64,000 nt of DNA, from positions 146,624,854 through 146,688,853 of the forward strand of contig CM038052.1 in the NCBI GenBank assembly GCA_021397845.1. The letters run 5' to 3'. This document shows, piece by piece, positions 35,947 to 46,599 of the stretch (positions are counted from its first letter, which is position 1; each line of letters begins with the position of its first letter). The position numbers were made by a program, and so were the translations under genes. Below the pieces are notes generated by a model. It was given only the letters and a program-made list of their open reading frames with translations, made no database searches and had not been told where the DNA came from. This DNA is from Areca catechu (Eukaryota; Streptophyta; Magnoliopsida; Arecales; Arecaceae).

Positions 35947-37239
35947 TGATGCGGGACTAATATGCATGCAATTATTTTTTTATGTTTCATATGTGGGGTT
36001 AGGTGATTAATTCCTAAATTTCATATCAAAATTAGTTGTAGGGAATTATGTATGAAATTTTGAAGGCAAGCATGCATATTAGAACCTAGAAAAGTATTAA
36101 AGAAGGATCGCCGGGGCTGAGAAGCCTCGGTTAGGGCAAGTTCTCATACAATATAATTACTGGAGGTAGAGGGGGTGTACCTGACAACGTCTGAAGCACC
36201 CGGTAAAAATCGTAGTGAAGGGATCTCTCGTTCCTCGATGGATGCGGCCTAGAAAACCAAGCCAAAGACCCGTGAATACCCGACTTTCTGCTCGGTGGTC
36301 TGATTGAGGCTTGGCTGGAGTCGTTGGATTCGTAGAAACTCGGGGACCTGCAAACGACCTGTCAGGGATTAGAAAACTCACAAGAGAACAAAGAAATAAT
36401 GAAAAACAACAAAGAAAAGGTGTCTTTTGAAGTAGGCGGCCAGGGTTCTGGAAGGTTGGCTAGTGGCAGGAAGATGGTTGCAGCACCGGGAAGAAAAAAA
36501 CTCTCACACCCCTTTATGCACACAGCAGGGTAACACTCAAAGCAATAGAAGAACTCAAGGTTTATTTCATATATCAAAATCAAGTTTCATACAAGAGACT
36601 AGGGTCCCTTAAATAGACCCTTAACCTTGGGCCCCAAGTAAGGGTACTTTAGACTTTACATAGGACTCCTCCCTTTCAAACCCTAACTAGGAATATAAGG
36701 CAACAGAGGTAAAAAATCCCACACAAATTGCTCTCCCTCTCCTTGTCTTTGTCGGCCAAGGAGGTGACCATAAGTGGCCAACCAAGAGGAGGGTCACCAT
36801 AAGAAATGGTGCCCTAATTCCTTCTTGGGCCTGGGCTGGCCCAGTTTGCTTCCGGCTGGTCCAGGGCTTCAGGTTTGTTCTTGTTTTCATTTTCTCCTCT
36901 TGGGATCTTCAAGTCTTCAAACTGGGTTGGACATGGGCTAAACTTCCATGTCTTCAATCTAGTTGGACTTGGTCTTCACTTGTATGATGTGGTCTTGAGT
37001 CTTCAGTATGCTTGGACAGGATTCAAAAAAATAAAATTAGCTCGACATGAGCTGACTAACATTGGACTGAACTAGCTCAACATGAGCTGACTAGTACAGA
37101 ACTCAAAAGACTCAAATAACAACTAAAATGGACTCAGATGGGCTAAGCCCTTATTACAGATGGACTCATAAATTATTGATCAATCCATAGAGGGTTGAAA
37201 AGTCGCTGTCTTATTATGGTGCCTCTGGTGTCCCCACCA
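35947..37239 (-). repeat. 3' LTR of the non-autonomous element
   Basis: On the minus strand it runs from TGGTGGGGACACCA to CCCGCATCA. A purine tract, GGGAGAAT, precedes it at 37240-37247 (minus strand). It is the same family as the solo LTR at 30311-31581. Confidence 0.92.
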
Positions 37240-37882
37240 ATTCTCCCGGGATGGGAGGAACTCGACCCTGTCAAGTGAAGATCAGACTGGCTCACATATC
37301 TCTAGAGAAAGTCTGGGTTGAGGCATTGCAAGTCTTCTCAAGAAATCCATGAATCGTCTGACTCTAGCCGGCCTTGCCATCGGACCAGGAAGCGTTGATA
37401 GCCGTGACCCTGGGTCATGATTGCTTGATCATCCAAGATATGCTCGATCCGTTCTCCTCTCTCAGGCCAAATTTGTTAGTGGACACTCTAGGTTAGGGTC
37501 ACTCACAACAGGAGGGGATAGGTCCAAAGGCCTCACTGGGTATCACTGCCGGTTCCCTGTACTCAACCAGGTCTGTAATATTGAAGGTAGAACTAATGCT
37601 CAAATCCAAAAGCAAATCTAACACCTAGGCATTTGATCCAACCTTCTCTATCACTTTAAAAGGTCCGGCTCTACGAGCATGAAGGTTCTTTTAGGCCTAA
37701 GCCTAACCAAGATTGAATCCACTATATCAAATTATTTGGTCCATCTTCGGGAATTAGCCAGTTGTTTCAAAATTAGTGTAGGTGGTGAACATGCTGGGCA
37801 CATGCAGACTCCTAACAAGATGATGCAAAGGACTCAAACTAACTCCTAATAGACTCGACTAAAGAGGTTTATTAGGCCTTAA

Positions 37883-38458
37883 CTACCACTTGGACATGGG
37901 GGCATGAGTCATGGTTAATGGATGACATGTAGAAGAAAATTTGCTAGTAACTCCTAATAGGTGCCAGAGGGTCTGCCAAAAGTAGGTAGCAAATGGGATG
38001 GGCTTTATGCATCCTTGCAACTTGGTAACCTCAACAAAATGTAACCTAATAGTTCTAGACACATGAGAAGACTCAGGAAAGGGTAGGAAATAGGAAGTGG
38101 GTTCAGAATTAGTTTGGTAGGGTGGAGAAAAAGGTTTAGTTGGATAAAGTATGATAAAAGACGGGGTCTCAGGAACTAATCCTATACTAATGAGGTTAAC
38201 CTTACGAGGTTGAGCTATATCTATATGGTTTGCATAATGGAAGGATGGGTCACCAATTTCGGGGAAGAGGTCCTTAATGAAAACTATAGGAGGGGGCTCA
38301 TCCTGAGGGTACTGATTCAAAGAGGTCAAGTCCTTAATAAATTCTTCTGGTTCCTGTATTTTTGGACTATACTCTATAATTTGGTTCTCCTCTATGGTTT
38401 CATCAGGTAAGGCTCGAGCAGCAGTACCTAGGCTCTCTTCCTCTATTTGTTTTTCCAC
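37883..38458 (-). CDS. Uncharacterised ORF 2 of the non-autonomous element
   Basis: An open frame of 191 codons starts at an ATG at 38458, but the open region extends further upstream and overlaps the end of ORF 1 in another frame. The two may have been one gene before a frameshift. The product is acidic at its N-terminus (EKQIEEESLG), proline-rich in the middle (PFSPPYQTNSEP) and hydrophobic/aromatic later (FATYFWQTLWHLLG). I recognise no family. It occupies the place of pol. It might be a residue of rearranged element sequence rather than a functional protein. Confidence 0.5.
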   Translation of the reverse strand: MEKQIEEESLGTAARALPDETIEENQIIEYSPKIQEPEEFIKDLTSLNQYPQDEPPPIVFIKDLFPEIGDPSFHYANHIDIAQPRKVNLISIGLVPETPSFIILYPTKPFSPPYQTNSEPTSYFLPFPESSHVSRTIRLHFVEVTKLQGCIKPIPFATYFWQTLWHLLGVTSKFSSTCHPLTMTHAPMSKW

Positions 38459-38490
38459 TATAGCTTTGGGTTGGATGTGGTTAAGGTCAA

Positions 38491-39249
38491 CTAGCCTGGG
38501 TTGGTTTCTACCTGGGTATCTACTAAGTTAGCTAATTCGAGGTCTACTAAAGGTGTCTCTTCTTCTCCCACATACTCATCCATTAAGTTCACAACAGCTT
38601 CATATATTTCTGCTTTAATGTAAGCCTTGTCAATCAAAGGGATGGTAGGGGAAGGTCGACTAAGGGAAAATTGGCTAGGTCCCAGTTTCTGAGTATGGGC
38701 ACTAATCCTAGTAGGTTCAGGTTGACTAAGGGGTAGTGGCTTACTATTGGGTTCAGATTTGGGGGTACTAGTCCTATGGGGTTCAAGTTGACTAGGGGGA
38801 ACATGACTAGTACTAGGCTGATACCTAGGGATTATGGGCTCCCTGGGCTCAAAGGACAAGGGCGCAGATCTATGGGTCATGGGATTATAGGATCGGGAGT
38901 TAAAGGATTTTGGGTCAGCTCTATGGGTCTTGGGTCTACTAGGCTCATGGGCTATTGGCTCATAGGTTCTAGAGTCATAGGATTTGGAGTCATAAGATCT
39001 ATAGGTTGTGGGTATACTAGGTTTATAGGAAGTGGGTGCATAGAACCTATGTTCAAAGGTTTTGGGTACATAGGTTCTAGGTTCATATAATTTGGGTAAA
39101 GGTGGCTCAGGTCTAGTCTGGGTCCTATGGGTTTTCTCTAGGGTTCCTCGTCGGGCATCTAGTTGATCAAGTCTACGATTGATGGATTGGACTAACCTCT
39201 CTCCAGGGGCATCAATTTTAGCATCAAGATGATCCATGGATTCAGCCAT
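38491..39249 (-). CDS. Gag-like, Tyr/Ser/Pro-rich ORF 1 of the non-autonomous element
   Basis: This open frame of 252 codons begins MAESMDHLDAKIDAPGERLV, placed like the start of chromovirus Gag. A low-complexity middle follows with repeats of SYDSKSYDSRTYEP type, then an acidic end containing NLMDEYVGEEE. That end closely resembles NLVDEYEGEEE in the autonomous Gag (about 48240-48275). The capsid and both zinc knuckles are missing. It looks like a Gag whose core has been replaced or collapsed into repeats. Whether a protein is made is unknown. Confidence 0.6.
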   Translation of the reverse strand: MAESMDHLDAKIDAPGERLVQSINRRLDQLDARRGTLEKTHRTQTRPEPPLPKLYEPRTYVPKTFEHRFYAPTSYKPSIPTTYRSYDSKSYDSRTYEPIAHEPSRPKTHRADPKSFNSRSYNPMTHRSAPLSFEPREPIIPRYQPSTSHVPPSQLEPHRTSTPKSEPNSKPLPLSQPEPTRISAHTQKLGPSQFSLSRPSPTIPLIDKAYIKAEIYEAVVNLMDEYVGEEETPLVDLELANLVDTQVETNPG

Positions 39250-39720
39250 TTATGAAGGAGGTGGGTGATATGAAACCCCTGATCTAGTGCTCATGCAAAA
39301 CTCGATCAGACCGACTACAGCTGATTAGACCTAGAGTCCAAACTAGATGCTCAATCAGGGTCGCAAACTAGCCTATAGTAACCCTGTACTCAGCTAGGCA
39401 GGTGTAAGGAGAGTGTTAGGTCCCTGATTGCCAAGCCTAGACACCAATCAGAGATTGGCCAAGTAGGTGGAACAGCACATAAGCCTTTCGGGATTAAATC
39501 CTTGAACCACCATTCTAGACACTAAGCACAAGGCACACACAGGTTAACTTGACACATTGATCTAACACTAGCCCGGACCCGACCAGTTGGTGTCCCTAGC
39601 CCACTAGGGCAAATTAAGTCTAATCAATTTTAAGTTAGGCTTGGGACCGAATGCAGGGGATGTGGTTTTGGGCTAAGGAGAGGTGATCAAATCCTCTCCT
39701 TATCTGATATAGCAAGAGTG
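39250..39720 (-). promoter_or_regulatory. Leader shared with the autonomous chromovirus
   Basis: The reverse complement aligns with 46600-47060, including CACTCCCCTTACACCTGCCT-type sequence and a 10-bp stem TAAGGAGAGG / CCTCTCCTTA (39674-39683 and 39693-39702). Conservation of an untranslated segment between partners points to a packaging or priming role. 39721-40165 is AT-rich leader with no frame. Confidence 0.75.
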
Positions 39721-40165
39721 CCCTTAAAAGTAAATTATGCAATGATGGCAGGAAGATGAGGATGCAAATTAGGGTTTAGATGTTTTTAGTGTTTTTGGAG
39801 AATATGTAATTTTTTTTTATATATTTTGGTATTTTCTTAAATAGAAGGAAACTTACAAATTATGGCATAATACGTAGGAAACATACTAAAATTAAAAGAT
39901 ATGCAAAGAGATGCTAAACAAAACCCTAAAACTTCCAAACTTATCTTGCTGAAAAAAATAGAGCCAAAAATTTGCAGGCTATATTTTGGCTTGAAGAAAA
40001 TTCACAGACTGAAATAAAATCTACAAAAATTCTGAAAATTACTTGGATTATGGTGAATCCAAGAAAATAAATTTCAGAATTGTTGAAGTTCTTAACAGGG
40101 AGAAATAACTAAAATAACAGAGCATATATGGACTAAAAAAATGCAGAAAACAAGCCCTAATCTAA

Positions 40166-40177
40166 GCTCTGATACCA
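40166..40177 (-). other. Primer-binding site of the non-autonomous element
   Basis: TGGTATCAGAGC on the minus strand, two bases inside the 5' LTR. It is complementary to initiator methionine tRNA. Confidence 0.9.
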
Positions 40178-40179
40178 GA

Positions 40180-41482
40180 TGATGCGGGGCTAATATGCAT
40201 GCAATTATTTTTGTATGTTTTATATGTGGGGTTAGGTGATTAATTACCAAATTTTAGATCAAAATTAGTTATAGGAAATTTTGTATGAAATCTTGAAGTC
40301 AAGCATGCAGATTAGAACCTAGAAAAGTATTAAAGAAGGATTGTCGGGCTGAGAAGCCTCGGTTAGGGCAAGTTCTCCTACAATATAATTACTGGAGGTA
40401 GAGGGGGTGTACCTGACAATGTCTGAAGTACCCGGTGAAGATCACAGTGAAGGGATCTCTCGTTCCTTGATGGAAGCGGCCTGGAAAATCGAGCTAAAGA
40501 CCCGCGGATACTCGGCTTTCTGCTCGGTGGTCCGATTGAGGCTTGGCTAGAGTCGTTGGATTCGTAGGAACTCGGGGACCTGCAAATGACTTGTCAGGGG
40601 TAAGAAAACTTACAAGGGAACAAAGAAATAAAGGAAAACAGTAAAGAAAAGGTATCTTTTGAAGTGGGTGGCCAGCGTTCTGGAAGGTTGGCTGGCGGTA
40701 GGAAGATGGTTGCAGCACCGGGAAGAAGAAAACTCTCACACCCCTTTATGCACACAGCAGGGTAACACTCAAAGCAATAGAAGAATTCAAGGTTTATTTC
40801 ATATATCAAAATCAAGTTTCATACAAGAGACTAGTGTCCCTTAAATAGACCCTTAACCTTGGGCCCCAAGTAATGGTACTTTAGACTTTACATAGGATCT
40901 TTCTCCCTTTCAAACCCTAACTAGGAATATAAGGCAACATAGGTAGAAAATCCCACACAAATTGCTCTCCCTCTCCTTGTCTTGGTCGGCCAAGGAGGTG
41001 ACCATAAGTGGCCGACCAAGAGGAGGGTCACCATAAGAAATGGAGCCCTAATTCCTTCCTGGACCTGGGCTGGCCCAGTTTGCTTCTAGCTGGTTTAGAG
41101 CTTCAAGTTTGTTCTTGTTTTCATTTTCTCCTCTTGGGATTTCAAGTCTTCAAACTGGGTTGGACTTGGGCTAAACTTCCATGTTTTCAATCTAGTTGGA
41201 CTTGGTCTTCACTTGTATGATGTGGTCTTGAGTCTTCAGTATGCTTGGACAGGACTCAAAAAAATAAAATTAGCTCGACATGAGCTGACTAACATTGGAC
41301 TGAACTAGCTCAACATGAGCTGACTAGTACAGAACTCAAAAGACTCAAATAACAACTAAAATGGACTCAGATGGGCTAAGCGCTTATTACAGATGGATTC
41401 ATAAATTATTGATCAATCCACAGAGGGTTGAAAAGCCTCTGTCTTATTCTGGTGCCTCTGGTGTCCCCACCATAGTCCTTAG
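40180..41482 (-). repeat. 5' LTR of the non-autonomous element
   Basis: This LTR pairs with 35947-37239 and is followed by TAGTC (41483-41487), which matches CAGTC on the left side with one transition. Confidence 0.92.
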
Positions 41483-41487
41483 GCTTA

Positions 41488-42710
41488 AAGTGTGCCTCCT
41501 ACAGGTGCCTTAGACACTGCTAGAGTAAAGCCCCCTGTCACGACCCTCCTTAGCGTTTGCCTCCGTCCTCTCTAGCAGCCCTGGAAGAAGACTCCATTGA
41601 TGAGGTTACCAGGCACGTGCCAGAGAAGCGCCTAGAGGAATAAGAGCATAGGCTAGCGGAGCTATCCCACCAGTTTGTCAATATGCAAGACTCCTCCAAA
41701 GAGCCGGCGGGCTATAACGTCCGTCCCCCTCTCTCCTGAGAGATCCAAGAGGGGCCAATCTCGAGTTGGTTCTGCATGCCTCAGGTGGATCCCTATGATT
41801 AGACCATCGACCCGTTGGACCTCCTAGAGAGCTACAAGGCTCTCATGAGAGTCCAGGGGGTGACAAACGCCCTCCCCTGTATAGCCTTCTCTGCTACCCT
41901 GCAGAATGTCTCTTAGGTCTGGTTTACTCACCTCGAGCCTAAAAGCATCAGTCCCTTCGTGGAGCTGGAAAAAGGATTCATGGTACACTTCGATGCCTGC
42001 CGAGAGGTGCCACGAGAAGCCTATAGCCTTTTCTCCATTAGGCAGTAGGACCACGAGCCCTTGCGGGACTATGTGGCCAGCTTCAAGGTTGCCACACTGG
42101 AGATCTATAACCTGGACGAGCCCATCGCCATGATGGCACTGAAGAGAGGGCTTCGGACTTCCTACCCGACTTACTCCCTGGACAAGAAGCCACCGAAGAC
42201 ATACTTTGACCTCCTCCTCCGCATTCACAAGTATGTTCATGCTGAGGAGGCAAACCGTGCCAGGAGAGAGTTGTATAGGAAGCCCTTGAAGAGACAAGCT
42301 CCGGGGGAGGCTCTAGAGGCACACAGGCCCGGGCCAAATTTCAATTATCGAGCGAGGCCCAAGCCAAAGGACATTCCCACTTCCAAAGAAGCATACATCC
42401 CTCTCCTCACCTCGAGGTCGAAGATCCTCATGGAGATTGAGGGTGAGTGCTACCTACATCGCCCTCCTCCACTAGGGTCGTCCGGTGGCCGTGACAAGAC
42501 AAAATACTGCTGGTTCCATCACGACCATGGCAACGACATCGAGGACTACCGCTATCTCAAAAGAGAGATCAAAGATATGATAAGGAGGGGCTACCTTGGA
42601 AAGTTCGTAGGGGGCAAGACCTCTACAGAGCCCCAGGAGCTTATAGCTCTTCCTCCTGCCCCTATAGTTGACAACCGGCCCACCGAGAGGCCCGTGGGCA
42701 TGATGTGTTG
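41488..42710 (+). pseudogene. gag: Tat-2 gag, main fragment, ending at a deletion junction
   Basis: This continues Tat-2 gag after the insertion. An open frame from 42061 to 42753 encodes the capsid end (YVASFKVATLEIYNLDEPIA) and the conserved KYCWFHHDHGNDIEDYRYL region followed by IKDMIRRGYLGKFVGG. Upstream, 41580-42060 is homologous to the Tat-1 capsid but broken by stops (for example near 41640 and 41740). Around 42703-42715 the sequence jumps straight to the end of integrase, so the last codons of this frame are read across a large deletion. Confidence 0.8.
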
Positions 42711-42830
42711 GGGGGCAAGCTCTTCCCAGACTGGAGAGGCCCCTACAAAGTAGTCGAGGTCCTTCCACCCGGAGCCTACCGCCTCACCGGGATCGACGGC
42801 GATGAAAGTCTAAGGGCTTACCTTCAAAAA
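42711..42830 (+). pseudogene. Tat-2 integrase C-terminal tail
   Basis: Out of frame with gag, this encodes a WRGPYKVVEVLPPGAYRL-like segment matching the end of Tat-1 pol (about 12880-12990). Protease, RT, both RNase H domains and most of integrase are missing between gag and this tail, about 3.7 kb judged against Tat-1. Confidence 0.75.
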
Positions 42831-42831
42831 T

Positions 42832-42893
42832 GTAAGGCTCCCCCCTTTTTAATAAAAGTTTCCTTTTAGTGCAATGTTATATTTGCCCTACAG
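42832..42893 (+). other. GTAAG...CAG spacer of Tat-2
   Basis: This 62-nt segment begins GTAAGG and ends CTACAG, equivalent to 13032-13094 and 13932-13992 in Tat-1. It again separates pol from a tandem array. Confidence 0.5.
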
Positions 42894-42939
42894 GAAAACC
42901 ATCGTCCGACCCCAGGCCTAGCGACTTAAGCTGAGAAAC

Positions 42940-44050
42940 TCCTGAAGCCCTGCACCTGTCGCCATGCTCACAGTCTGGAGATGTCAGCTGGACTCCTCAG
43001 AAGTTCTACCATCTATTACCAGACTCACAGTTTGGCACCTTAAGCTGAGAAACTCCTGAAGCCTCGCACTTGTCGCCATGTTCATAGTCTGGAGATGTCA
43101 GCGGGACTCCCTAGAAGTTCTGCCATCTACTACCAACTCATAGTTTGGCACCTCAAGTCAGGAAACTCCTAAAGCCCTGCACCTGTTATTGTACTCACAG
43201 TCTGGAGATGTCAGTGGGACTCCCCAGAAGTTTCACCATCTACCACCAGACTCACAGTTCGGCACCTTAAGCCGGGAAACTCTTGAAGCCCCGCACTTGT
43301 CACCGTGCTCACAGTCTGGAGATGTCAGCGGGACTCCCCAAAAGTTTTCCCATCTACCGCTAGACTCATAGTTCGGTACCTGAAACTGGGAAATTCCTGA
43401 AGCCCCGCACCTGTTGCCATGCTCACAATCCAGAGATGTCAGCGGGACTCCCTAGAAGTTTCACCATCTATCGCCAGACTCACAGTTCGGCACCAAAGCC
43501 CAGAAACTCCTGAAGCCCGGCACCAAAGCCCGGAAACTCTTGAAGCTCGGCACCTAAGCCCAGAAACTCCTGAAACCCGGCACCTAAGCCTGAAAACTCC
43601 TAAAGCCCAGCACTAAAGCCCAAAAACTCCTGAAGCTCGGCACCTAAGCCCGGAAACTCCTGAAGCCAGGCACCTCAAGCTGGGAAACTCTTGAAACCTC
43701 GTACCTGTCATCGTGCTCATAATTTGGAGATGTCAACGAGATGCCCCAGTAGTTCTGACATCTGCTGCCTGACTTACAGCCCGGCACCTTAAGTCGAGAA
43801 ACTCCCGAAGCCCTACACCTATCACCATGCTCACAGTTCGAAGATGTCAGCGGGATGCCCTAATGGTTCCACCATCTATTGCCTGACTCACAGCCCGGCA
43901 CTTTAAGCCGGAAAACTCCTGAAGCCCCACATCTGTCATTGCACTCACAGTCTGGAGATGTCAGTAGGACACCCCAGCATTTTTGCCATCTACTGCCTGA
44001 CTCATAGCCTGACACCTCAAGCTCAGAAACTCCAAAAGTCTTGCATTCAA
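42940..44050 (+). repeat. Tat-2 tandem array, about 114-bp units with an inner 30-bp array
   Basis: Units containing CTCACAGTCTGGAGATGTCAG and GGAAACTCCTGAAGCCC recur at a spacing close to 114 bp (42953, 43066, 43180, 43294, 43408) and again after 43680. Between about 43490 and 43680 only the GGCACCAAAGCCCAGAAACTCCTGAAG part is repeated, about six times at 30 bp. It occupies the same place as the Tat-1 array but has a different unit. 44051-44314 has no recognisable feature. Confidence 0.88.
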
Positions 44051-44314
44051 CCCACTGGACCCCCGGTCCATAGATGGAAACGTGGGGTACTCCCGGAGGC
44101 CCAAACTCCACCGACTGGACTCAGATCCAGTGAGGGCAATCTTAAGACTCCTCTTGTCAAGTTCTGTAACTTGACAATCTCTCAGGCCATACAGGCCCCC
44201 CCTTAAGCCATCTACAAGTTCCTGGCTAACTAAAGAGGTTCAAGGCAACCATAAAAACAAAAACTCAATGAAGCGAGAAAGACTTCAATGATGTTGCATG
44301 AAAAAGATACATTA

Positions 44315-44534
44315 TCAAAGGACCCCTGATAGCCCGGGTGGTCCCAAAAGAAAAAAAAAAAAGAAGAGAGAAAGGGCAGGTTCTAGAGGAGAGATCGGAG
44401 CCTTTCCCTCAGCAAGCTCCTTCCCGGGATGGCGGATAGGCATGCCAGCATTCTCTTGGGCCTCCGTAGTCCTCGCCAGCAGGACCTCCTCAGTGATAGG
44501 GGCAGGCTCCACCTCAACCATGGCAGTGGGAGTC
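44315..44534 (-). pseudogene. Tat-2 antisense ORF 1, C-terminal end
   Basis: On the minus strand this encodes a Val/Glu/Pro-rich end (EVEPAPITEEVLLARTTEA) resembling the end of the Tat-1 antisense protein (SEPSPPVVVAEAGAAQPK). It is separated from the rest of its gene by the chromovirus 44535-53404; the broken site is marked by GAGTC/GAGTT. Confidence 0.55.
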
Positions 44535-46160
44535 TGGTGCGGGCACCAGACTCAGAAGAAGACTTCAGAGCTCCATCTGGATCTCTGATTAACCTTGCCC
44601 GAAGAATTAGGGTTTTTGGCTTGTAATAAGGGTTGACTTGATCAACTCAATTTTAGTTTGAGTCTGTATTACCTGCATTTTTATTTTGTTGAGTCATGTT
44701 GACTCAGTAGTGGATTAGGGTTTCAACCTGGGGTGTTACATTTTCTCCCAAGACCAAGCAAGTGGACACCACACTCCCAGCCACACTCCCAGCCATACGC
44801 CTGAGTCCAGGGGGCGCCATATCTACATCCAGCAGCCTTTGGTCCCCACTCCACAGATAGCAGCTTCCTTCTCTCATGCGCCAGATGAGGAGAAATCCAC
44901 CAAGAGTCCACAAATCAAGGGGGCGGCCAAGACTTTCCCAAGAGAACCAAAGTAAAGATGGGAAGAAATTTTCTTGGAGAGAACTTCAAGGAGGCGCCCA
45001 CTACCTGCCAAAAAAATCCAAAACAAAGATGGGAAGGACCTTTACTTAGGGAGGAAGAAAAGGAGGAGTCCAAAAGAGTTGATCCATGGAAGGAAAAAAA
45101 AATTCTCTTGAAGATCCATACAAGGAGGCGCCATCTACCTGCCTTTTATAACCCAAATCAAATTTTTTTGGTACTTTGGCTGACCATATGTGTATGATTT
45201 TTCCTGATTTGTAGATCCCCTCCTTTAGTCCCACATGGGAAGATGTAAAACCCTACTCCCTTGTAAAGCCTTATAAATTAAACCCCTCTTGTAAGTTTAA
45301 ATCAATCAGATGAATGAAACCAAATTTTTTTTGTGAGCAAACTTTGTGTTTTCTCTCTTCCGCACTTGCATCCAGGTGTTGAGCTCCATGAGGGAGTAAA
45401 TCCGGGTTCCCCAGGAACCTTGAGGAGGTGTGAGATCTCCAAAAACCCAAACCCTAGGTTAGCCACTCCACTCCCAAACCCTAGCCGCCATCACCCTTCT
45501 CTTTCCACCAAGCCCTAGTCTATTCCACTTCTCACGGCCACCCTCTCCAAGTCCAGGCCGGCCACCAGCATCCAGCTCCAGTCCAGATACTTCAGATCTA
45601 CAGCAATTCTAAGAGGAAGTCAGATCAGCCTCCAGGAGAATCCTGATTTCAGCAACTTCAGCTTTCAAGTTCTTCAACCTGGTAAATCTTTTCTTGAGTA
45701 TCTGAAATCCATCCCTTATTCCTCTTCTTTCCCAGATCTTGAGTCCAGGAGAAGCCGACCAAACCACAAGACCAGTATTGGAGGATCCATTGCGAAGATA
45801 GCCGACTCCGAGGATCCCATAATCTGCTCGAGAGAGTTCTTCCACCAAAATCCTGAGAAGATCACTGTCTGGTTAGTAAACCATCTCTCCTCTCTATTTC
45901 TGTTCTGTTGAAAGTTCAGAGCGAAACCCTAGGTCTGGGAGTTTCTCAACCCCCAGCGATCCGTTACTTCTGAACTACTCTGATAATTTAGTTTCATCTA
46001 AATTATGCTTTCAATCCTTACCTAGTTTCCTTCAACTTAGTTTAGCTTTACTTTGAGTCAAAGCTAATTTCTGAAATATAAAAAAAAAAAAAAAAAAGAA
46101 AAAAAAAATTAATCTTAAATTTACTTTCGCATACGCTTCCTTGTTCTTTGTTCTGCATCA
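44535..46160 (+). repeat. Chromovirus 5' LTR
   Basis: It runs from TGGTGCGGGCACCAG to TTCTGCATCA. A TATA box, TATAAATTA, is at 45272-45280. An A-rich run lies at 46081-46108 near the end. It is almost identical to 51792-53404 and clearly homologous to the copy at 59380. Confidence 0.95.
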
Positions 46161-46162
46161 TT

Positions 46163-46176
46163 TTGGTATCATAGCC
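46163..46176 (+). other. Chromovirus primer-binding site
   Basis: TTGGTATCATAGCC lies two bases after the 5' LTR. It matches the initiator methionine tRNA site TGGTATCAGAGCC with one G-to-T change. Confidence 0.88.
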
Positions 46177-46599
46177 CTGTCTAGGGTTTCTGTTTGATTG
46201 CTTGTTTGAGTCCCTCTCTTTTTACTTTGTCTGCTCGAAGTAGACTCCCCAGGACGTCCGGTCCTAGGAACGAAGCGAGGTACAAACCTCCTCTTCCCAT
46301 TCCACGGGGTGTTCCAAGGGCGTGTAGGGGATCCGTTGGGTTACAACTTCATAGCAGAAATTGTAAACGGGGAAGTGCTCTATTTTTAGCCTGTAATTTC
46401 CCTATTGAAGGAATTATTTCTCACTTCAGGTAACTCCAAATTTAGTGATTTTTGTTTTGCTGGAACCAGTATAATTGAAACTAATTTTCATAATTTTCTC
46501 ATGATTTATTGGTTTCCGTGCGATTTCTGAGAATTAAATTACTGCAACTCTATTTTTGTGTTCTGCAATCCGATTATTTTTTTGAGTGTTCATCTCTTA

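Larger units (their letters stand above)
35947..41482 (-). mobile_element. Non-autonomous chromovirus-derived element with unfamiliar ORFs
   Basis: LTRs are at 35947-37239 (3') and 40180-41482 (5'), about 1.3 kb each and very similar by eye, with flanks CAGTC and TAGTC. On the minus strand a primer-binding site (40166-40177, TGGTATCAGAGC) and a leader homologous to the autonomous chromovirus leader (compare 39250-39720 with 46600-47060) precede two frames (38491-39249, 37883-38458). There is no RT, RNase H or integrase. The 3' end keeps the chromovirus segment before the purine tract (37240-37290). It is probably mobilised in trans. Confidence 0.88.

Noticed and set aside
44704..45234. Frames repeated exactly at 51958-52489
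   Set aside because: They are the two LTR copies of the chromovirus and not genes.
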